Counted from the stretch's first letter, positions 1 to 9,044 are shown. The stretch is DNA of 64,000 nt from JAJDZL01 sp965220665 (GCA_965220665.1 CBDCQQ010000005.1:1302001-1366000), one strand, 5' to 3'. The notes: generated from the sequence alone by a model not told the origin. A program made the numbers and translations.

Positions 1-193
1 CATCGACCGTATTCATCATGCCAAGATGCTCAAGTGGCTGACGGATAATCATGCGGGAGGTTTCCCGTCCGAAATATTCTTCAATCGGGCGGTTGTTCGC
101 GACAATACTGCCGCTTCCTTTTGTCAGGTAGACTCGAGCTGTTGAAGACTTTCTTCGACCGGTTCCGTAGTACGTTTCGCTGGATGTTGCCAT
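1..193 (-). CDS. rpsI: 30S ribosomal protein S9, N-terminal part (runs off the window)
   Basis: The reverse strand reads MATSSETYYGTGRRKSS and continues with a VYLTKGSGSIVANNRP stretch and EYFGRETSRMIIRQPLE. This is the N-terminal half of S9, a small-subunit head protein whose C-terminal tail reaches the P site. The start is the ATG at 193, only 11 bases after the rplM stop, so the two form the usual L13-S9 operon. The ribosome binding site is weak (AGAG-like), which suggests translational coupling to rplM. The C-terminal half and stop lie beyond base 1. Confidence 0.97.
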   Translation of the reverse strand, partial: MATSSETYYGTGRRKSSTARVYLTKGSGSIVANNRPIEEYFGRETSRMIIRQPLEHLGMMNTVD

Positions 194-204
194 GATTACT
201 AACT

Positions 205-633
205 CTAGAAATTAAGCGGCTTCGGAGATTGTGCCTGATGTGGCTGATCTGGGCCGGCGTAGACTTTCAGTTTGGACATCATTGCTCGGCCAAGAGGACC
301 TTTGGGCATCATGCCTTTGACGGCATTTTCAATGATGCGGGTCGGGTGTCTTTTTCGCATCGTGCTGACTGGGACAGTGGTCAAGCCACTAGGTCGACCG
401 GAGTGTCGGTGATAGACTTTGGCATTATCCTTGTTTCCGGTCAGGATCACTTTCTCGGCATTGACAACCACCACATAGTCCCCTGTGTCAACATGCGGTG
501 TGTAGATCGGTTTGTGTTTGCCACGCAGACGAATTGCAATTTCAGTTGCCATCCGCCCCAATACCTTGTCCGACGCGTCAATCAGATACCATTCGCGTTT
601 CACATCGCTGGCTTTTGCTGAAATCGTCTTCAT
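205..633 (-). CDS. rplM: 50S ribosomal protein L13
   Basis: The 142-residue product starts MKTISAKASDVKREWYL and carries the L13 hallmarks: LGRMATEIAIRLRGKHK, YTPHVDTGDYVVV, NAVKGMMPKGPLGR and LKVYAGPDQPHQAQ. It is an early-assembly protein of the large subunit. An upstream GTG could add five residues. I chose the ATG at 633 because AGAGGAG lies four bases before it and the product then matches the usual L13 length. It is first in the operon with rpsI. Nothing unusual is seen. Confidence 0.98.
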   Translation of the reverse strand: MKTISAKASDVKREWYLIDASDKVLGRMATEIAIRLRGKHKPIYTPHVDTGDYVVVVNAEKVILTGNKDNAKVYHRHSGRPSGLTTVPVSTMRKRHPTRIIENAVKGMMPKGPLGRAMMSKLKVYAGPDQPHQAQSPKPLNF

Positions 634-690
634 TGCTCCTCTGACCAAGTCTGGCCCTCTATAGATGCGCCTATGTTTGAAAGAGCGGAA

Positions 691-720
691 ATTATATAAA
701 GTTGTTGCTTAAACTGTTGA
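691..720 (-). promoter_or_regulatory. Probable sigma-70 promoter of rplM-rpsI
   Basis: Read on the reverse strand, a perfect -10 hexamer TATAAT (696 to 691) is preceded, after 18 bases, by TCAACA (720 to 715), a four-of-six match to TTGACA. It sits about 60 bases upstream of the rplM start. The assignment is by eye only. Confidence 0.5.
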
Positions 721-808
721 CAGATTGAAGGTTGAGAAGACAGCATATGTTTATGCAATTTTTTCGGTCCAGACAAAAGAGATTAACTTTTTCCATTTAA
801 TCTTGTGC

Positions 809-836
809 ATACCAGTGTAATAATATTCACTGGTAT
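809..836. promoter_or_regulatory. Perfect inverted repeat upstream of the solitary methyltransferase (candidate operator)
   Basis: ATACCAGTG and CACTGGTAT form a perfect 9-bp inverted repeat around the 10-base AT-only spacer TAATAATATT. It ends 23 bases before the methyltransferase start. The AT-only spacer resembles a -10 element, so a dimeric regulator here would block initiation. No controller gene is adjacent, so the binding protein is unknown; self-binding by the methyltransferase is possible. Confidence 0.45.
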
Positions 837-859
837 CAAGGATATACAGCAGGTTATAA

Positions 860-1819
860 ATGGCCGAGAAACGGTCGAAAGGTCAATATTACACACATGG
901 CAATCCGTTCACGCTGACTCCGTTCCTGGAGTGGTCTGAACAAATTTCTTTGTCATCTAAAATTGTGTTGGAACCTTTTGCAGGGTCCAACAACATCATA
1001 AAGTCTTTGCAAAATATAGGGCTCTGCAATCAGTTCAGCGCTTACGATATCGAACCGGCTGACAGTATTGTAGAGCAGAGAGATACGATCAGGTCTTTCC
1101 CACAAGGATTTGAAATCTGTATTACAAACCCTCCTTGGTTGGCCAGAAATTCAGCGACCAGAAGAGGGTTAGACTACCCGAACACCATTCATGATGACCT
1201 ATACAAACATTGTCTTGAACTATGCCTGCTCAATTGCGGATACGTTGCGGCACTGATTCCAGCAAGCTTTCTTCAAAGCGGACTGTTTCGCGACAGGCTG
1301 TCAGTCTATATTCTCCTGCATGATACGGGGATGTTCAATGACACAGACAATCCTGTCTGCCTGGCGCTATTCGGTGACCGCCCCAGTCCTCAAATCAATA
1401 TCTACTACGATCAAGATTTTGTTGGATTCCTTGATGACTTGGAAAGTAAGATACCGAGTCCTTCACAACATAAAAAAATTCGATTTAACGACCCGAACGG
1501 TGAGTTGGGATTTATCTCATTTGATAATGTTCGCGAGCGTTCAATTCGATTTTGCGAAGTCGAAGAAATTAACCAATATCCCGTCAAAAATTCTTCAAGG
1601 TTTTTTACCAGAATCAGCGGGGAGTTTGAAGAAATTCCGGAACTGGTGAATATTCTCAACAGGAGATTGAACACATTCCGCAATGAAACCCAAGATATTT
1701 TCCTGACACCATTTAAAGGCATCCGAAAAGATGGCTGTTATCGAAGGAGAATGGAGTTTGCATTGGCGAGGAAGATAATCAATGCTACACTAGTTTCCGA
1801 AAGCCGCCCATGCTTATAG
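860..1819 (+). CDS. Solitary adenine-specific DNA methyltransferase (gamma-class)
   Basis: The 319-residue protein opens with KGQYYTHGNPF, has an SAM-binding motif I-like VLEPFAGSNN at about residues 36-45, an acidic DIEP at 63-66, and the catalytic NPPW at 90-93. Motif I preceding motif IV with NPPW marks N6-adenine methyltransferases of the gamma class. The C-terminal half, ending near RKDGCYRRRMEFALARKII, is the likely target-recognition region. The weak site AGCAGG precedes ATG 860. No restriction endonuclase gene lies beside it (rplM on one side, msbA on the other), so it is either an orphan regulatory or protective methylase or the remnant of a restriction-modification system. The sequence specificity cannot be read by eye. 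Confidence 0.8.
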   Translation: MAEKRSKGQYYTHGNPFTLTPFLEWSEQISLSSKIVLEPFAGSNNIIKSLQNIGLCNQFSAYDIEPADSIVEQRDTIRSFPQGFEICITNPPWLARNSATRRGLDYPNTIHDDLYKHCLELCLLNCGYVAALIPASFLQSGLFRDRLSVYILLHDTGMFNDTDNPVCLALFGDRPSPQINIYYDQDFVGFLDDLESKIPSPSQHKKIRFNDPNGELGFISFDNVRERSIRFCEVEEINQYPVKNSSRFFTRISGEFEEIPELVNILNRRLNTFRNETQDIFLTPFKGIRKDGCYRRRMEFALARKIINATLVSESRPCL

Positions 1820-2129
1820 CACGTCCCAGTTACGCCAGTTTAGCAATATCTGCTTCACATCGGTTGAAACAGGCATACGCTGCACTGAATGTCAACTCGA
1901 TGCAGAATAAAAATTGACTTTTGTGGCGTTTTTGTTGTGTATGCAAATCACTTGACGAGTCAATCCGCTTGGTCCGCAGCCATTCACACTTGAACGTGAT
2001 CATACAAAATAATCAACCACTTGGAGATCGCTCATTTCCACTTAATTTTTTGTTTGGGTATGAACCCAACACGATGTCTGTGTACCAACTTGAAAAAGAC
2101 AGCCGTTCAAATTATTTTCCACTTATCAC
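1820..2129. other. Intergenic stretch between the methyltransferase and msbA
   Basis: No convincing gene was found. A 70-codon open frame from 1921 ends in a GTGA overlap with msbA, but it has no recognisable domain or ribosome binding site. This region presumably holds the msbA promoter. Confidence 0.4.
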
Positions 2130-3908
2130 GTGACTAACAAACGCTCTAGATTTACCTTGTTCAAAGACATCAGGCTGTACGGACGTCTGCTGAGATATGT
2201 CATGGTCTACAAGTGGTATTTCTTTCTGGGTCTTTCTCTAGTTGCGCTGTTCGCTCTGACAACACCTGCAGTTGCAGTGTTGATGAAACCTCTGCTCGAC
2301 GGCAGCTTCGTACAGCGTGATCCGGACTACATTCTTTGGACCCCGATCATACTGATCACTCTGTTCGCCATTCGAGGCATTGCCAGCTACCTGCACGGCG
2401 TGTGTATGAGTTGGGTACTCGGTTACGTTGTTTACGACCTTCAGACTCAAATGATTGATCGCATGATTGCGTTTCCCACCCAGTTTTACGATGATATTTC
2501 GGCCGCCCAAATCAATATCAGAATCTCATCGGATGTCAATCAGCTAACAGACACCGCTTCAACGGTGGTCATCACGATCATTCGTGAATCCCTTACCATT
2601 CTTGGCTTGCTTGTTTGGATATTTATTTTGGACTGGGCCTTGAGTCTGATCCTGCTGATTGCAACCCCGTTGATTGCGACGCTAGTCGCATTTATTGCCA
2701 GACGTCTGCGTAAACTTTACCGCGACTTTATGCAAATGGGTGAGCGTCTACTGGCGCATCTGCAGGAAGTGACTGCTTATCACCGGCTGGTCAAACTCTA
2801 TCAGACTCAGAATTATGAACGCCAGCGTCTCTACAATTACGCCAACCGAGTTCGGCAGCTGAAGCTGAAGCAGGCGGTCGCCAGCCACCTTACGGTACCT
2901 GCTGCTGAGTTTATTTCAACGGTAGTGATTGCTTGTACGGTTTACTTCAGTTTAACCCGTGATCTGACCGACCCATTGACCGTCGGAGGGTTTGTTTCAT
3001 TTATGGCTGCCTTGGCACTGATTTCAAGTTCTTTGAAAAAACTGCTCCGAGTCAATGAAATGCTTCAGGCCGGGCTAACGGCATCAGAGCGGGTTTTCTT
3101 CCTTATCGATCAGGAGATAGAAATCGACGAAGGCAAACGTTCGATGATCAACAAGAAGGTTGATGGTGAAATCCAGTTCAGAAACATTACGTACAAGTAC
3201 CCAAAATCGGATGCGAGTTCGCTAAATGACGTCAGTCTGGACATCAAGCCTCGTCAGACCATCGCACTGGTTGGTTCATCCGGTAGCGGCAAGAGCACTC
3301 TGACTTCACTGATTCCACGCCTTTATGAGATTCAGGATGGCAACCTGCTGATTGATGGCGTTGATATTCGCGAATATACGCTGGCAGATATCCGCAGTCA
3401 GATAGCGCTGGTCAGTCAGGATATCTTCCTGTTTGATGACACGGTAGCCGTCAATATTGCCTATGGAAACATCAAAAATGCAACGGAGGAAAAAATTCGC
3501 GAGGCAGCCAAATCCGCTTACGCGCTAGACTTCATCGAAAACCTGCCAAATGGATTTGACACACAAGTTGGAGAACGCGGTGTTCGCCTGTCTGGTGGAC
3601 AAAAACAAAGGATTGCAATTGCTCGTGCCTTCATCAAGGATGCGCCCATACTGATCTTCGATGAGGCAACTTCTTCGCTGGACACCAAATCCGAATTTGA
3701 AGTGCGCAAGGCGCTAGACGCTTTGGGTGAAGGCCGAACGGTGATTATCGTTGCCCATCGGTTGGCGTCGATAGAGCATGTAGAGCGGATTGTGGTGCTA
3801 AGTGAGGGTCGAATTGTGGAAGACGGCACACACCAGGAACTGCTGGCGCGTGAGGGGCACTACTACCAACTTTATACAGTCTACAGAGAAACGGAAGAGC
3901 AGAACTGA
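2130..3908 (+). CDS. msbA: Lipid A export ABC transporter, permease-ATPase
   Basis: The 592-residue half-transporter fuses a six-helix type-1 exporter membrane domain (about residues 20-320) to an ABC ATPase. Walker A is GSSGSGKST at about 382-390, the Q-loop is ALVSQD, the signature is LSGGQKQR at about 487-494, Walker B is ILIFDEATSSLD and the switch histidine is in IIVAHR near 543. Length and sequence fit MsbA, the homodimer that flips core-lipid A across the inner membrane. The start is a GTG without an obvious ribosome binding site. No lpxK follows, unlike in many gammaproteobacteria: the next gene is convergent. A general multidrug exporter is the alternative call. Confidence 0.88.
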   Translation: MTNKRSRFTLFKDIRLYGRLLRYVMVYKWYFFLGLSLVALFALTTPAVAVLMKPLLDGSFVQRDPDYILWTPIILITLFAIRGIASYLHGVCMSWVLGYVVYDLQTQMIDRMIAFPTQFYDDISAAQINIRISSDVNQLTDTASTVVITIIRESLTILGLLVWIFILDWALSLILLIATPLIATLVAFIARRLRKLYRDFMQMGERLLAHLQEVTAYHRLVKLYQTQNYERQRLYNYANRVRQLKLKQAVASHLTVPAAEFISTVVIACTVYFSLTRDLTDPLTVGGFVSFMAALALISSSLKKLLRVNEMLQAGLTASERVFFLIDQEIEIDEGKRSMINKKVDGEIQFRNITYKYPKSDASSLNDVSLDIKPRQTIALVGSSGSGKSTLTSLIPRLYEIQDGNLLIDGVDIREYTLADIRSQIALVSQDIFLFDDTVAVNIAYGNIKNATEEKIREAAKSAYALDFIENLPNGFDTQVGERGVRLSGGQKQRIAIARAFIKDAPILIFDEATSSLDTKSEFEVRKALDALGEGRTVIIVAHRLASIEHVERIVVLSEGRIVEDGTHQELLAREGHYYQLYTVYRETEEQN

Positions 3909-3922
3909 GCTAGGTGATCACT

Positions 3923-6052
3923 TCAGCGCCGACGCCATCGGTTAAAGCGGGTCAGGAAATTCGTAGATCGCTCTGAGATCTGTTTACGACGCCAGTTTCC
4001 TGCAACAAACCGGGCAGACTCCGCGAGCGTCGGATAAATGTGAATGGTTCCGAGAATTTTGTTAAGCCCCAGTCCATTCTGCATCGCGAGAATGAATTCC
4101 GTAATCAGATCACCGGCATGCTCTCCAACCACTGTTACACCTAAAATCTTGTCTTTTCCGGGTGGAGTCAGCACCTTGATTTCACCGTGTGCCTCACTGT
4201 CTGTAATAGCTCTTGACAAGTCCTTAAAGTCGTAGCGGGTCACTTCAAAAGCAATTCCTTGCTCCTTGGCTTCCTGTTCATTCAAACCGACTCTCGCGAC
4301 CTCAGGGTCCGTGAAGGTTGCCCACGGAATGACAGAATAGTTTACTCGGCGACGGAAGAAAGGTCGTAGCAGCGCGTTGGTTGCGGCCGAGGTTGCCTGG
4401 TGTGCCCCAAAGTGTGTAAACTGGAAAGGTCCTGCAACGTCACCGATCGCATAAATATTCGGGTAATTCGTTTCCAGAAACTCATTGATCTCAATTGTGC
4501 CGTGGTTGGAAATATCGATTCCGAGTGCTTCAATACCGTATCCCTCAAGTCTCGCCTTGCGGCCCACCGCAATCAATAGCACATCAAACTCGATTCGAAC
4601 TGTTTCACCATTGTGGTCACAGATTAGAATCTTTTGACCGTTATCAATCTCAAATTCATTTGCCTGATGTTCCAGGCGCACATCAATGCCCTCTTCAACA
4701 AAACGATCCAGCACAATTTGGGAGTATTCAGGATCTTCTTTCGGCATGAGTCTCGGTGGTTTTTGAACCTGAGTTACACTTGAACCGAGCCGGGCAAAAG
4801 CTTGGGACAGTTCACAGCCGATTGGGCCACCACCCAAGACCAGTAAGCGCTCAGGCAGTTGTTCAATTTCCCAGATCGTATCAGACGTGTAGAACTCGGT
4901 ATTCTCTATGCCGGGTAGTGGCGGAACTGCCGGTTCTGCACCGGTTGCAATGATGATGCTGCGAGTCGTCAGCCGTTGGCCATCAACGTTTACACAGTAG
5001 GGTGATTCGATTGTTGCATGACCGGTAAAACAGTCGACACCGAGTGAGGTGTACCGTTCGACTGAGTCGTGATGCTCAATGACACCGATGATGCCGTGCA
5101 CGCGCTTCATGATGTCCTTGAAATCAAACTTTGCACTTGCAGTATGCACCCCAAACTCTTCGCTGCGTTTGATGTGCGACATGAACTTCGCGGTGCGAAT
5201 GATTGCCTTGGAAGGAACACAGCCGGTGTTAAGGCAGTCACCGCCCATTTTGCCCTTTTCGATCAATGCTACTTTGGCTTTTATTGCAGCGGAAATATAA
5301 GCTGCCACCAGACCCGCGGACCCTGCACCAATTACGACCGTGTTGAAATCGAACTTTTTGGGTTTGCTGAATTTGCTAAGAATTTTGCGACTCTTCATGA
5401 TGTCGATAAATTTCTTCGAAATGAGCGGGAAGATTCCCAACAAAACGAAGGATGCCAAGAGCGCCGGTGACAGAATTGCACCAACCGAATCAATCTTGGC
5501 CAATTGCGTTCCTGCATTAACGTAAACAATGGTAGCAGGGAGCATACCGATCTGACTGACGATGAAGTAGGTGCGAAGACGCATCGGAGTCAGTCCCATC
5601 ACCAGGTTGATGATAAAAAACGGAAAAATAGGCACCATTCGAAGCGTGAACAGATAAACCGCGCCATCTTTGCGAACGCCTTCGTTGATCGTTCGAAGCC
5701 GGTCGCCGTAGCGATTTTGAATCGCATCGCGCAGAATGTGCCGCGAGACTAGGAATGCACAGGATGCGCCAATGACTGAGGCGAAAGACACCAGTACAGT
5801 GCCCCACAGCAATCCGAAAATCGCTCCCCCGACGAGTGTGGCAATAGCTGCCCCTGGTACTGATAAGCCGGTGATCAGGATGTAAACTGCGAAGTAAATG
5901 AGTGCACTCTTCAAGGGTGAGGCATCTCGAAACTCAATTATTCGATCGCGGTTGTCCAGGAAAAGGTTCACATCAAGATATCGTCCGAGGTCGAATACAA
6001 AATAAACGACCAGCAAAGCGGCGATAATTGCTAGTATCAGGATCTTTTTCAT
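3923..6052 (-). CDS. TVP38/TMEM64 membrane domain fused to an FAD disulfide oxidoreductase
   Basis: This is a two-part, 709-residue protein. Residues 1-225 form a multi-helix TVP38/TMEM64 (DedA-like) membrane domain. From about 237 a pyridine nucleotide-disulfide oxidoreductase begins, with FAD motif VVIGAGSAG, redox pair CLNTGC (C273 and C278), NAD(P) motif LVLGGGPIGCE, second FAD motif YAIGDVAG and C-terminal HIYPTLAE. The residue before PTLAE is Tyr, not the His that is the base in dihydrolipoamide dehydrogenase, as in mercuric-reductase-like relatives. There is no N-terminal HMA domain and no C-terminal Cys pair, so it is not a typical MerA. A membrane-tethered reductase of an unknown substrate is inferred. 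It converges on msbA. Confidence 0.85.
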   Translation of the reverse strand: MKKILILAIIAALLVVYFVFDLGRYLDVNLFLDNRDRIIEFRDASPLKSALIYFAVYILITGLSVPGAAIATLVGGAIFGLLWGTVLVSFASVIGASCAFLVSRHILRDAIQNRYGDRLRTINEGVRKDGAVYLFTLRMVPIFPFFIINLVMGLTPMRLRTYFIVSQIGMLPATIVYVNAGTQLAKIDSVGAILSPALLASFVLLGIFPLISKKFIDIMKSRKILSKFSKPKKFDFNTVVIGAGSAGLVAAYISAAIKAKVALIEKGKMGGDCLNTGCVPSKAIIRTAKFMSHIKRSEEFGVHTASAKFDFKDIMKRVHGIIGVIEHHDSVERYTSLGVDCFTGHATIESPYCVNVDGQRLTTRSIIIATGAEPAVPPLPGIENTEFYTSDTIWEIEQLPERLLVLGGGPIGCELSQAFARLGSSVTQVQKPPRLMPKEDPEYSQIVLDRFVEEGIDVRLEHQANEFEIDNGQKILICDHNGETVRIEFDVLLIAVGRKARLEGYGIEALGIDISNHGTIEINEFLETNYPNIYAIGDVAGPFQFTHFGAHQATSAATNALLRPFFRRRVNYSVIPWATFTDPEVARVGLNEQEAKEQGIAFEVTRYDFKDLSRAITDSEAHGEIKVLTPPGKDKILGVTVVGEHAGDLITEFILAMQNGLGLNKILGTIHIYPTLAESARFVAGNWRRKQISERSTNFLTRFNRWRRR

Positions 6053-6305
6053 CTATGCTTCACGCGGATAAGTCAGGTCAGGGCATCGTTGTTTAGACCA
6101 GTGAATTTGGAATTATGTTCTATATTAATTTTGCGGATTCGAATTCTTGGCTGGACTGTTCGGCGTTAGCAGTCAAGTGATGTCAGTCGTAACATATGAC
6201 TTCTTAATGGCTGAATGTATTACTCTGAATAGATTGAACTCAGAAGTCTGACTGAAGTAAAGAAAATAAATTGACTTGGCATGAATCTGCGAAAACCAGC
6301 GAACT

Positions 6306-6314
6306 TGCTATAAT
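6306..6314 (+). promoter_or_regulatory. Extended -10 promoter candidate for the OmpA-type gene
   Basis: TGCTATAAT is an exact extended -10 element (TGnTATAAT). No good -35 sits 17 bases upstream, which extended -10 promoters tolerate. Initiation near 6321 would give a leader of about 170 nt before the GTG at 6493. The rest of the 6053-6486 gap shows no gene. Confidence 0.45.
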
Positions 6315-6492
6315 TTGCTAAAATTGACTTGCACTTCATTGGATACCGTGATTGTTTAATTCCCCTTTTGGCTCGCAAAATCACTTCTCCACACTGCAGA
6401 GTGCAGAACTATCAGCAGCGTATGGTCTTACCTCTGCATCCATATCTTACCCATTCCCTGTTTCAGGCGAACTTCTTGACTGAGGTTTGATA

Positions 6493-9039
6493 GTGTTATC
6501 TTTATTTAGACACCCGCTCGTCCTAACCATCTTGATACTCGCAGCAGTTGTTGGCTGGATAAGTTTAATTTTCGTCGTTAACCGTTCTGATCAAGATTTA
6601 GAGAGAGCAAACCAGGCAGCCGTTGAATTGGAGCAGAATATGACTGAACTACGGGCTCAATTGAATGAGCTTCAAGCTGATCACGAGGGTTTACTGCAGG
6701 AAACCATTGCACTTCGAATGTTGAGTGAAAGTGGTGAGACGGCTGAAGAGTCTGCTGTAACAACATCAGCTGAAGAAAGCATTTTCCGGTTTCCGGGTGG
6801 CCGCGAGACATACTTGGCTGTCAGGCTGGAACAGGCTACCAAGCAACTGCGACGACAACGCGCTGAGAATAGACAATTAACATTATTCCTCACTGAAGCC
6901 GGGGAACGAAACGCTGTCAATTCGGTAGATTCTGAAGAAAATACTGCGCAAATTGAGCAATTGAAGGGAGAACTCGATACAGCGAAGGTTGAAAGTTCTG
7001 TCATGATCGAGGAGTCCCAGTCTTCTGAATCAGCTGAAGAAGGAATTTCCCGCTTTCCATATGGCAGAGAGACTTACCTGGCCAATAGACTGAAACATGC
7101 AACCAGGCAATACAGGCGGCAGCGTGCGTTGAATCGACACCTGGCTTCATCTCTCAAAGAAGCAAAAGAACGAATTGCTGTCAAGTTGTCAGAAACAGAT
7201 TCTCTGTCTAGCGAAAAGCCGGTCGACTCGTCTTCAATGACTGAGGAAACCCAAGCATCGGTTGTGACGGAAGGTTCTGAAACTCCGACTACCGCCAATC
7301 GAGTCGCCAGTCTGCAGCAGGAACTGGAATCTGCCAGAAGCGAAATGCTACAGTTGGATATAGAACTCTCAGCCGCCCTGTATCGAATTGCCACATTGGA
7401 ACAAGAACTGGAATCTGCCAGAAGCGAAAAGCAGCAAACAGATGTCAGACTTTCAGCAGCTACTACCCGAGTTGCCAGTCTGGAGAGTGAGTTGGAGACA
7501 ATCAACAATGAAAAGCTACGTCTGGATATTGAACTTTCGGCAACCCAATCTCGAATCATCGGTTTAGAACAAGAATTGGAGACCGTCAGAACCGATGGTC
7601 AACAATCCGATACCGAATCCTCCACCGCTGCCACTCAAGTCGCCAGTCTGCAGCAGGAACTGGAAACCGCAAATAGTGAACAGCAGCAATTGGACACCAA
7701 TCTCGCGGCTGTCGAATCTAGAATTGCCGGTTTGGAACCAGAACTGGAATTGGTTCGAAGCGAACAGCAGCAGTCGGAATCGAAACTCTCCGCAGCTACA
7801 GATCAAGTTGTTGATCTAGAGCTGATGTTGGAGACTGCCAGGGCTGAAAGGCAACGATTGGATGCAGAACTTACAGCTGCCCAAACTCGAATCGCCAGTC
7901 TCGAACAGCAACTGGGCAATGCCAAAGCTGAAAGCCAGCAAACAGATTCCGAACCTTCAGCGACGACAAGCCAAATTGTTGCATCGGATCAAGAACAGGA
8001 AAATGCTAATGATGAACAGCAGCAGACGAACAAAGAAATCGAACGCTTAACTGCGCAAATTGACGAACTTAGATCGGGCTACGATAGTGAACGCGCTTAC
8101 TACGAACGTACTATTGAAGGCTTGGTCGAAAAGTTTAATCAGGCAATTGCTCTGGTTGTCGGTTCCGAAGATCCAGGTGAACAGTCAGCTGTCTCAGCAC
8201 CAGACGAGCCAGTGACACAAATTGCGGATTCTACGGAGACAGCTTCGACTCAAGACCGGGATAGCAGTGCAACGCTTCTTGCTGATAGAACCAATCAACT
8301 GCTCGCACGACTTAGCGATTTGCAGGAGGGACTTGGCCAGACGGAGGTCAGTGCTTCAGCCCTTTCCGATGCTGAATCCCGAATTGCAGAATTGGATCTG
8401 CAGCTTTCAAATTCAATCAGCCAAAACGTACAAATGCAAGAGGAACTCATCAACCTCGCCAATGAAGTGGATTCGTTGACTACAGAATTGCAAGCTGCGG
8501 AACGGCGAACTGAAAACATGGAAACCTTGGCGCAATCGATCACTCAAGAAAATGATCAATTGGGACAGTTGATCGGTGACTTGCGTAAAACCATGGATAT
8601 TAGTATTGCTGAAAAGGCCAGTGAAATATCTGAACTCGTCTCCGGCTACACCGTTTTGGAGTACTCTACAGACATATTGTTTGAATCAGGCTCAGCAGTG
8701 CTCACAGAAGCGGGCAAAAAAGATTTGAAGGAGTTTGCCGACTCAATTGACTCAGAATCTTTCAAAGACCGCGTCGTAAGTGTTGAAGGGCATACGGATA
8801 ATGTGCCGATTAAAGGGGAATTGCGAACCTACTATCCCACCAACTGGGAATTATCGATGGCAAGGTCGGCTGCCGCAACTCGCTATTTGGTTGAGCAGGG
8901 TGTACCCGCGGATCTTCTTCGAGCCGTCGGGTTTGGTTCACGGCGACCTGTTGCATCCAATGAAACTGAAAGAGGCAGGCGCTCGAACCGCCGAATCGAA
9001 ATTCATCTGGTGCCGGAACTGCAAAAGGCAAAGAACTAA
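6493..9039 (+). CDS. Membrane-anchored coiled-coil protein with C-terminal OmpA peptidoglycan-binding domain
   Basis: This is a protein of about 848 residues. One N-terminal membrane helix (PLVLTILILAAVVGWISLIF) is followed by a very long, Glu/Gln/Ala/Ser-rich region predicted to be periplasmic coiled coil. From about 720 an OmpA/MotB-type domain follows, with ILFESGSAVL, VEGHTDNVPI, WELSMARSAA and RRSNRRIEIH; the Asp of TDN and the Arg of NRR are the residues that grip diaminopimelate. It should span the periplasm and anchor the inner membrane to the wall. I chose the GTG at 6493 because GAGG lies seven bases upstream; the TTG at 6487 would sit almost on top of that site. The middle is built of internal repeats, annotated separately. 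The partner is unknown; a structural, division or motility role is possible. Confidence 0.85.
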   Translation: MLSLFRHPLVLTILILAAVVGWISLIFVVNRSDQDLERANQAAVELEQNMTELRAQLNELQADHEGLLQETIALRMLSESGETAEESAVTTSAEESIFRFPGGRETYLAVRLEQATKQLRRQRAENRQLTLFLTEAGERNAVNSVDSEENTAQIEQLKGELDTAKVESSVMIEESQSSESAEEGISRFPYGRETYLANRLKHATRQYRRQRALNRHLASSLKEAKERIAVKLSETDSLSSEKPVDSSSMTEETQASVVTEGSETPTTANRVASLQQELESARSEMLQLDIELSAALYRIATLEQELESARSEKQQTDVRLSAATTRVASLESELETINNEKLRLDIELSATQSRIIGLEQELETVRTDGQQSDTESSTAATQVASLQQELETANSEQQQLDTNLAAVESRIAGLEPELELVRSEQQQSESKLSAATDQVVDLELMLETARAERQRLDAELTAAQTRIASLEQQLGNAKAESQQTDSEPSATTSQIVASDQEQENANDEQQQTNKEIERLTAQIDELRSGYDSERAYYERTIEGLVEKFNQAIALVVGSEDPGEQSAVSAPDEPVTQIADSTETASTQDRDSSATLLADRTNQLLARLSDLQEGLGQTEVSASALSDAESRIAELDLQLSNSISQNVQMQEELINLANEVDSLTTELQAAERRTENMETLAQSITQENDQLGQLIGDLRKTMDISIAEKASEISELVSGYTVLEYSTDILFESGSAVLTEAGKKDLKEFADSIDSESFKDRVVSVEGHTDNVPIKGELRTYYPTNWELSMARSAAATRYLVEQGVPADLLRAVGFGSRRPVASNETERGRRSNRRIEIHLVPELQKAKN
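6772..7182 (+). repeat. Duplicated 45-50-residue module in the OmpA-type protein
   Basis: Two copies (about 6772-6918 and 7036-7182) share the pattern RFPxGRETYLAxRL, ATxQxRRQRAxNR and ERxAV. They are separated by a low-complexity Ser/Glu linker of about 39 residues. The DNA has diverged, so the duplication is old and the conserved RFPxGRETYLA core has probably been kept by selection. Confidence 0.8.
7300..8055 (+). repeat. Nine tandem 84-bp repeats encoding four-heptad (28-residue) units
   Basis: Units start at 7300, 7384, 7468 and every 84 bp thereafter. The unit consensus is RIASLEQELExARSE followed by QQxDxxLSAAT. Exactly 28 residues is four coiled-coil heptads, so whole units can be gained or lost without breaking helix register. 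The last two units are the most diverged (QIVASDQEQENAN in the ninth). Confidence 0.9.
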
Positions 9040-9044
9040 AGACA

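Noticed and set aside
1921..2133. 70-codon frame ending in a GTGA overlap with msbA
   Set aside because: Begins with TTG, no ribosome binding site, no recognisable family; the overlap is probably chance.
5069..5470. 133-codon forward frame opposite the oxidoreductase fusion
   Set aside because: His/Cys-rich shadow of the real reverse-strand gene.
3923..6052. Mercuric reductase (MerA)
   Set aside because: No HMA domain, no C-terminal Cys pair and no mer genes nearby; the membrane fusion points elsewhere.
6271..6295. TTGGCAT...CTGC considered as a sigma-54 promoter
   Set aside because: The GG to GC spacing is one base short of the -24/-12 rule.
7300..8055. Regular 84-bp repeats considered as a CRISPR array
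   Set aside because: No constant repeat with unique spacers; the period is coding and in frame with the OmpA-type gene.
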